Shown piece by piece: positions 51,110 through 54,609 of a stretch of DNA of 54,609 nucleotides. The stretch lies in the NCBI GenBank assembly GCA_944322885.1, contig CALUQH010000001.1, positions 1 through 54,609 of the forward strand, given 5' to 3'. Both the position numbers and the translations under genes were made by a program. The notes beneath the pieces are model-generated. The model was not told the origin of the DNA. It did not search any database and worked only from the letters and a program-made list of their open reading frames with translations. This DNA comes from Candidatus Gastranaerophilales bacterium. GTDB taxonomy: Bacteria > Cyanobacteriota > Vampirovibrionia > Gastranaerophilales > Gastranaerophilaceae. Each line of letters opens with the position of its first letter. The first letter of the stretch is position 1.

Positions 51110-51427
51110 TTAATTGTATTCTGTGTATTCATCATTAATTTCTTCAAGCTCTTTGGCTTTTTGAAGTTTTCTTGATTTTACCATATTATTAAACTTTCTC
51201 AATTGCCTTTCAAGCTTATATTTCATCAAATCAATGTTTTCAAGTGCCTGCTTTTTAGCTTCCTTAATTGCCGGAGAATTTTTTTCATAGAATTCACAGG
51301 CTGCATCTTTAATCTGACGTCTGGATTCCTCACCGGACTTAGGCGCATACAATACACCCGCAATAATTCCGCCGACAACACCGGCCAACAAGCCCATTCC
51401 AAACATTAATGATTTATTTTTACTCAT
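51110..51427 (-). CDS. YtxH-domain protein (copy 2)
   Basis: The 105-residue paralogue of the 90-residue YtxH protein: LMFGMGLLAGVVGGIIAGVLYAPKSGEESRR, then a charged helix (LENIDLMKYKLERQLRKFNN) ending in an acidic tail (EEINDEYTEYN). Gly-rich membrane helix and APKSGEE[TS]R are the shared features. AGATGAGGT precedes the ATG. It lies upstream of the DUF948-like gene with 17 bases between. Confidence 0.8.
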   Translation of the reverse strand: MSKNKSLMFGMGLLAGVVGGIIAGVLYAPKSGEESRRQIKDAACEFYEKNSPAIKEAKKQALENIDLMKYKLERQLRKFNNMVKSRKLQKAKELEEINDEYTEYN

Positions 51428-51482
51428 AACATAACCTCATCTTTCATTTATTATTTTATCATATTTTTGTTAAGATTACAAG

Positions 51483-51842
51483 CTAAATAATGAAATTGCC
51501 CGCTATATCTTGGATTACGCCTGCTATACTGTAAGCATTTGAATATTTTTTTGATTTTGATTTGAATAGAAAAAGAACTACATAAATAGCAATTACTATT
51601 AAAAGTTTATTAAAAATCTGCTTTTTCTTGTGGCACACAAAATTTATAAACTTATCAAAATTTAAACTTAGAGAAGTTGCCAGACATCTTCCGTACTGCA
51701 AACAAACTTCTGCCAGCGGATTGAATGCCTCAACACAACAATTAAGGTCATTTACCTTCCTGTCCAGTTTTGTTATAAAATTAATCACCGTAACTGCAAT
51801 GATTAATTCAGCTATAAAAATTATTGCAATAAATAAATACAT
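51483..51842 (-). CDS. Small two-helix membrane protein of unknown function
   Basis: I do not recognise this family. The 119-residue product has a membrane helix at each third (about 3-22, LFIAIIFIAELIIAVTVINF, and about 80-92, KLLIVIAIYVVLFLF), separated by a Cys-containing middle (LNCCVEAFNPLAEVCLQYGRC, four cysteines). The first gene of the minus-strand run ending in YtxH copy 1, with AGAGAA before the ATG. The four cysteines could be metal-binding or redox. Confidence 0.55.
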   Translation of the reverse strand: MYLFIAIIFIAELIIAVTVINFITKLDRKVNDLNCCVEAFNPLAEVCLQYGRCLATSLSLNFDKFINFVCHKKKQIFNKLLIVIAIYVVLFLFKSKSKKYSNAYSIAGVIQDIAGNFII

Positions 51843-51924
51843 TTCTCTTATTCTTACTTTTGTATTATATTAATATAGGATAAAATAACAAAGAAAAAAA
51901 TAGAATACGTCTAAAGGACTATTT

Positions 51925-53250
51925 ATGATAAACAAACTTAAGTTTTACCTGTCATTAATAATAGCAAGGTGTGCATATATCGGGATAAAGTTGTTAAACA
52001 AATCTTCAGGGACCTCATTTGTGGGAATGCTGGTCTTAAAAATCTGTCCTGACTTTCTTAAATACTGCTCAAAATATATAAAAAAACGAATTGTTACAAT
52101 AACCGGCACAAACGGGAAATCAACAACATCGGGTCTTATTGCGCATATTCTTGAAACCGCTCATCAGGAGGTTATTCACAATCTGAAAGGCGCAAATATG
52201 CTAACAGGAGTTGCAAATGTTTTTGCACTGTGCATAAGACCGTTCAGAAGATTTGATTACGCAGTTATTGAATCTGATGAAGCTTATCTTTCCAAATTAT
52301 ATGATTTTATGAAGTCTGATTATCTTGTTGTAACAAATCTTTTCCGCGATCAGCTCGACAGATACGGAGAATTAAATACAACAGCAGGTTTCATAAAAAA
52401 TGCAATCGACAAAAATCCTGATTTAAAACTGGTTTTGAACGCTGACGATCCTATTGTAGCGACATTTAACAGAACCAAATATGCTGTTTATTATGGTTTT
52501 GAGAATGTGGAATATAGATGTACTTACGAACATAAATCAAATGCTCCTTCAGAAGTATTTAACTGTGCCTGCGGAGAGGAACTTAAGTATTCAAAACAAT
52601 TTTTTGCACAGCAGGGACACTATTATTGTTCAAAATGCGGTTACAAACGCCCGCAATGTACATACCCTGCAGATGTGATTGTTTATGACGATTACTCAAT
52701 TATTAATGTTCAAAACAGAGGGATTTCTCTGGAATTTAAAGTAGGCCTTGCTGGATTATATAATGCTTACAATGCTCTTGCGGCAATATCATTCGGTTTT
52801 GAATGCGGTCTTAATCAGCAGGAAATCCAAAAAGCTCTGGACAGCTATCACGCAATTTTCGGCAGAACTGAAAAATGTCTGATTAACGGAAATCCGGCCG
52901 TTATACAGCTTATTAAAAACCCGACAGGCGCAAGCGAAGTTTTAAAAACTGTAGATTTAAAATCAAATATTGTAATTGCTATTAATGATAATTATGCAGA
53001 CGGACGCGACATTTCCTGGCTTTGGGACAGCGATTTTGAACAGCTTAAAAACGCGGAAAAACTTGTCATTACATCAGGAACCCGTGCGAACGATATGGCA
53101 ACAAGATTAAAATATGCAGGAATTCCGCAGGAAAAAATTATTATTGAACCAAATATAAAAAAGGCAATAGATAAAGCGACAATGAACGGTAAAACGACTA
53201 TTTTGCCGTCATATACCGCTCTTTTAAAACTAACTAAAGAAAAGAGGTAA
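51925..53250 (+). CDS. murT: MurT-like Mur ligase (lipid II isoglutaminyl synthase subunit)
   Basis: The 441-residue protein has the Mur ligase P-loop TITGTNGKSTTSGLIAHILE near residues 60-78, ESDEAYLSKLYD and NLFRDQLDRYGE, then an inserted zinc ribbon (about 213-240: CACGEELKYS and YYCSKCGYKRP, Cys-x-Cys and Cys-x-x-Cys), and the DUF1727 C-terminal part with NDNYADGRDISWLWD, which holds the catalytic Asp. MurT works with GatD to amidate the D-Glu of lipid II, usually in Gram-positives. A gatD gene is not next to it; pdxJ follows instead. AAAGGA precedes the ATG. Confidence 0.88.
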   Translation: MINKLKFYLSLIIARCAYIGIKLLNKSSGTSFVGMLVLKICPDFLKYCSKYIKKRIVTITGTNGKSTTSGLIAHILETAHQEVIHNLKGANMLTGVANVFALCIRPFRRFDYAVIESDEAYLSKLYDFMKSDYLVVTNLFRDQLDRYGELNTTAGFIKNAIDKNPDLKLVLNADDPIVATFNRTKYAVYYGFENVEYRCTYEHKSNAPSEVFNCACGEELKYSKQFFAQQGHYYCSKCGYKRPQCTYPADVIVYDDYSIINVQNRGISLEFKVGLAGLYNAYNALAAISFGFECGLNQQEIQKALDSYHAIFGRTEKCLINGNPAVIQLIKNPTGASEVLKTVDLKSNIVIAINDNYADGRDISWLWDSDFEQLKNAEKLVITSGTRANDMATRLKYAGIPQEKIIIEPNIKKAIDKATMNGKTTILPSYTALLKLTKEKR

Positions 53251-53252
53251 AA

Positions 53253-53963
53253 ATGTTATTAGGTGTAAATATAGATCATATAGCAACATTGAGAAATGCC
53301 AGAGGCGGAGTTGAACCAAGCGTAGAAAAAGCTGCCGAAATTGCGGAAGAAAACGGTGCTTCATCAATTACAACCCACCTGAGAGAAGACAGAAGACACA
53401 TCAAGGATGAAGATGTGTATTCTCTTATCCATCAGCTTAAAACACGTTTAAACCTTGAAATGGCAATGGCCGATGATATTCAAAAAATTGCACTGGATAT
53501 AAAACCTTATTCCATCTGCCTTGTTCCTGAAAAACGGCAGGAAATAACAACCGAAGGCGGGTTAGATGTTGCAGGGCAGCTTGAAAAAGTAACCGAATTT
53601 ATAAAACCGCTTCTTGATGCAGGAATAATAGTAAGCCTTTTTATTGATCCCGATGAAGAACAGGTCAAAGCATCAGCAAAAACAGGCGCACAATTTATTG
53701 AAATGCACACAGGGACATACTCTGAATGTTTCGGTTACCCCGAAGAAGAACAGGAATTCCAAAAACTAAAAAAATCAGCTGAACTTGCTCAGAGTTTAGG
53801 ATTAAAAGTTAATGCAGGACACGGGCTTAATTACGAAAATGTCCACAGAATGCACGAAATAGAAGGGATTCACGAACTAAATATCGGACACAGCATAATT
53901 TCACGTGCAGTATTCACAGGTTTGCCCGAAGCAGTATCAAAAATGAGGGATTTAATTAAATGA
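53253..53963 (+). CDS. pdxJ: Pyridoxine 5'-phosphate synthase
   Basis: The 236-residue TIM-barrel enzyme makes the ring of vitamin B6 from 3-amino-acetone phosphate and deoxyxylulose phosphate. LGVNIDHIATLRNARGGVEPS at the start, ITTHLREDRRHIKDEDV, and GHGLNYENVHRM and ELNIGHSIISRAVFTG at the end match the family fully. It starts 3 bases after murT ends and overlaps the next gene as ATGA. Confidence 0.96.
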   Translation: MLLGVNIDHIATLRNARGGVEPSVEKAAEIAEENGASSITTHLREDRRHIKDEDVYSLIHQLKTRLNLEMAMADDIQKIALDIKPYSICLVPEKRQEITTEGGLDVAGQLEKVTEFIKPLLDAGIIVSLFIDPDEEQVKASAKTGAQFIEMHTGTYSECFGYPEEEQEFQKLKKSAELAQSLGLKVNAGHGLNYENVHRMHEIEGIHELNIGHSIISRAVFTGLPEAVSKMRDLIK

Positions 53964-54274
53964 AATCAGAAAAAGAAATAGCCGAAGAAATGGCACAGGT
54001 AGTCGAACAAATGCGCCTTGACGATATTGAAGATAACCCTGATATTATAGATGAATATTTTGACTGTGATTGCTGCGGAGAGAATAAATGTCTTGCCGGT
54101 TCTATAGAATATGACGGTTACAGACTTTGCAACGACTGTGTTCTTTTAGCCGAAACAGGATTTGCACTTAATAAAATAAAATCTGTGGCAGAGCTTATTG
54201 AGGCAATAGAAGATAAACATCTTGAAGAACTTGCGAAATTTATACGAGAAGAAGAGAAACGCGAAAATAACTAA
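53960..54274 (+). CDS. Small protein with a zinc-ribbon-like cysteine motif
   Basis: I do not recognise this family. The 104-residue protein is acidic and helical at both ends; the middle holds CDCCGENKC and LCNDC, a possible four- to five-cysteine zinc site. There is no signal peptide or membrane helix. It is coupled to pdxJ by the ATGA overlap. An adaptor or regulatory role would be guesswork. Confidence 0.6.
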   Translation: MKSEKEIAEEMAQVVEQMRLDDIEDNPDIIDEYFDCDCCGENKCLAGSIEYDGYRLCNDCVLLAETGFALNKIKSVAELIEAIEDKHLEELAKFIREEEKRENN

Positions 54275-54281
54275 ACAGCAA

Positions 54282-54332
54282 TTTTAACTAATCCCAAAGA
54301 ATGCGCAAAAGTTTTAACTAATTCTAAAGAAT
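54282..54332. repeat. Two 21-base direct repeats, 30-base period
   Basis: TTTTAACTAATCCCAAAGAAT at 54282-54302 recurs at 54312-54332 with two changes. The second copy overlaps the dyad CTAATTCT-AA-AGAATTAG. Too few copies for a CRISPR array; binding sites are more likely. Confidence 0.55.
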
Positions 54333-54379
54333 TAGAAACATTTCTTTACATATAGTTAAAAAGAATTAGTTTTGTGGTA

Positions 54380-54469
54380 TATAATATATATACGGAAGAT
54401 ATAGGGAGCGAAACTAACAATACATATATAATTCATAAGCATGACGGGTTTGAATCGCAACCCCGTCAT
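54380..54469 (+). ncRNA. Possible small RNA (TATAAT to terminator)
   Basis: TATAAT at 54380-54385 would start a transcript near 54392, and a terminator hairpin (ATGACGGG with CCCGTCAT, followed by TTTTCTTT) ends at 54469. The span of about 80 bases has no convincing reading frame. No -35 box is clear, so this is only a candidate. Confidence 0.3.
54441..54469 (+). terminator. Intrinsic terminator
   Basis: ATGACGGG at 54441-54448 pairs with CCCGTCAT at 54462-54469, with inner TT/AA extending the stem past a bulged C; a T-rich run follows. Confidence 0.7.
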
Positions 54470-54487
54470 TTTTCTTTATTACAAGTC

Positions 54488-54559
54488 GGGGACTATGCGT
54501 CCCCACACCCCGCACTTAATTTCTTTCTTTTTAAGCAACGCAAAAAGAAAGAAATTAAG
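54488..54559. repeat. Palindromic intergenic repeat element
   Basis: A GGGGAC-TATGC-GTCCCC hairpin (54488-54504) is followed by a perfect 18-bp hairpin of T- and A-rich sequence (CTTAATTTCTTTCTTTTT at 54515-54532, complement at 54542-54559, 9-base loop). A partly matching purine-rich copy follows (AAGCAAAGAAAGAAAAACGC). The look is that of a REP- or MITE-like repeat; copy number is unknown. Confidence 0.55.
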
Positions 54560-54609
54560 CAAAGAAAGAAAAACGCGCGATTGTTTGATTACTGCTAAAC
54601 TCAACATGA

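Larger units (their letters stand above)
54275..54609. other. Gene-free tail with repeats, promoter-like box and terminator
   Basis: No gene is convincing here; a 74-codon open frame from 54374 crosses the hairpins and has a repetitive Lys/Arg tail. The stretch holds two 21-base direct repeats (54282-54302 and 54312-54332), a perfect dyad CTAATTCT/AGAATTAG, a TATAAT at 54380-54385, a terminator at 54441-54469, a GGGGAC/GTCCCC hairpin at 54488-54504 and a perfect 18-bp hairpin at 54515-54559. Confidence 0.6.

Noticed and set aside
54282-54332. A CRISPR-like pair of direct repeats
   Set aside because: Only two copies 30 bases apart with a 9-base gap; no spacers, leader or cas genes.
54441-54469. 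A tRNA T-arm-like sequence (GGGTTTGAATCGCAACCCC)
   Set aside because: There is no acceptor stem, anticodon arm or D arm around it; the structure is a terminator hairpin.
54374-54598. A 74-codon frame at the right end of the window
   Set aside because: It crosses a terminator and two palindromic hairpins; its Lys/Arg-rich tail comes from the repeat and no ribosome site is present.

Overview
This window is about 54.6 kb of strongly A+T-rich bacterial chromosome. It is densely coding and holds 57 protein genes (one cut by the left edge). I see no tRNA, rRNA, CRISPR array, phage or insertion-sequence transposase. The cell was a diderm: the window encodes Kdo synthesis for lipopolysaccharide (kdsD, kdsC), an AsmA-type protein, a TolC-EmrAB tripartite pump, peptidoglycan synthesis genes (murC, murB, ddl, uppP) with the division gene ftsQ, and lspA. 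Low G+C, a prepilin of the G|FTLAEMMVVMLILSI type with adhesin repeats, and several proteins with Asn/Ile-rich N-termini all suggest a gut member of the non-photosynthetic cyanobacterial relatives (Gastranaerophilales, 'Melainabacteria'). That placement is inference from style and gene content, since no marker tree could be run.

Layout. 1-4.5 kb: end of an unknown gene, an exonuclease-BRCT protein, then a LysR regulator between a flavodoxin-type oxidoreductase and an alpha/beta hydrolase; both of these share a promoter-region motif. 4.5-8.5 kb: DUF362 protein, nucleotidyltransferase, O-acetyltransferase, SGNH hydrolase, TspO. 8.5-12.3 kb: a large AsmA-like protein and a WG-repeat protein. 12.3-15.3 kb: an SmtB-type zinc sensor divergent from a zinc/cadmium P-type ATPase with three matching palindromes, then a flavodoxin-type oxidoreductase. 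15.3-19.1 kb: aldose epimerase, radical SAM protein, a small secreted protein and a YD-repeat protein with a G10 tract in its fifth line of codons. 19.2-25.1 kb: tolC divergent from marR-emrA-emrB, then an ion transporter. 25.1-28.2 kb: kdsD-kdsC-queD-uppP. 28.3-33.6 kb: a tightly coupled three-gene operon of two related, unrecognised membrane proteins and an EF-hand-bearing GH13 enzyme. 33.9-37.7 kb: panD, an XRE regulator, a prepilin/YadA-head/S74-chaperone fusion, yajQ and a small membrane protein. 37.8-44.9 kb (minus strand): murC-murB-ddl-ftsQ-nadE-MBL hydrolase and the separately promoted rpmI-rplT. 45.1-47.6 kb: leuS carrying two in-frame repeat insertions. 47.7-50.4 kb: NTF2-like secreted protein, lspA, a pseudouridine synthase and a small membrane protein. 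50.4-51.8 kb: four small membrane proteins (two YtxH, one DUF948-like). 51.9-54.3 kb: murT-pdxJ-zinc-ribbon protein, followed by a repeat-rich tail.

The most unusual items are: the pilin-adhesin-chaperone fusion; the undescribed membrane-protein/GH13 operon; a set of genes without Shine-Dalgarno sites whose -10 box ends exactly 7 bases before the start codon (predicted leaderless mRNAs); the G10 tract as a possible phase switch; the two repeat insertions inside leuS; and an NAD synthetase whose fused glutaminase domain has lost catalytic residues. All similarity statements rest on recognising motifs by eye, and no database search was made.
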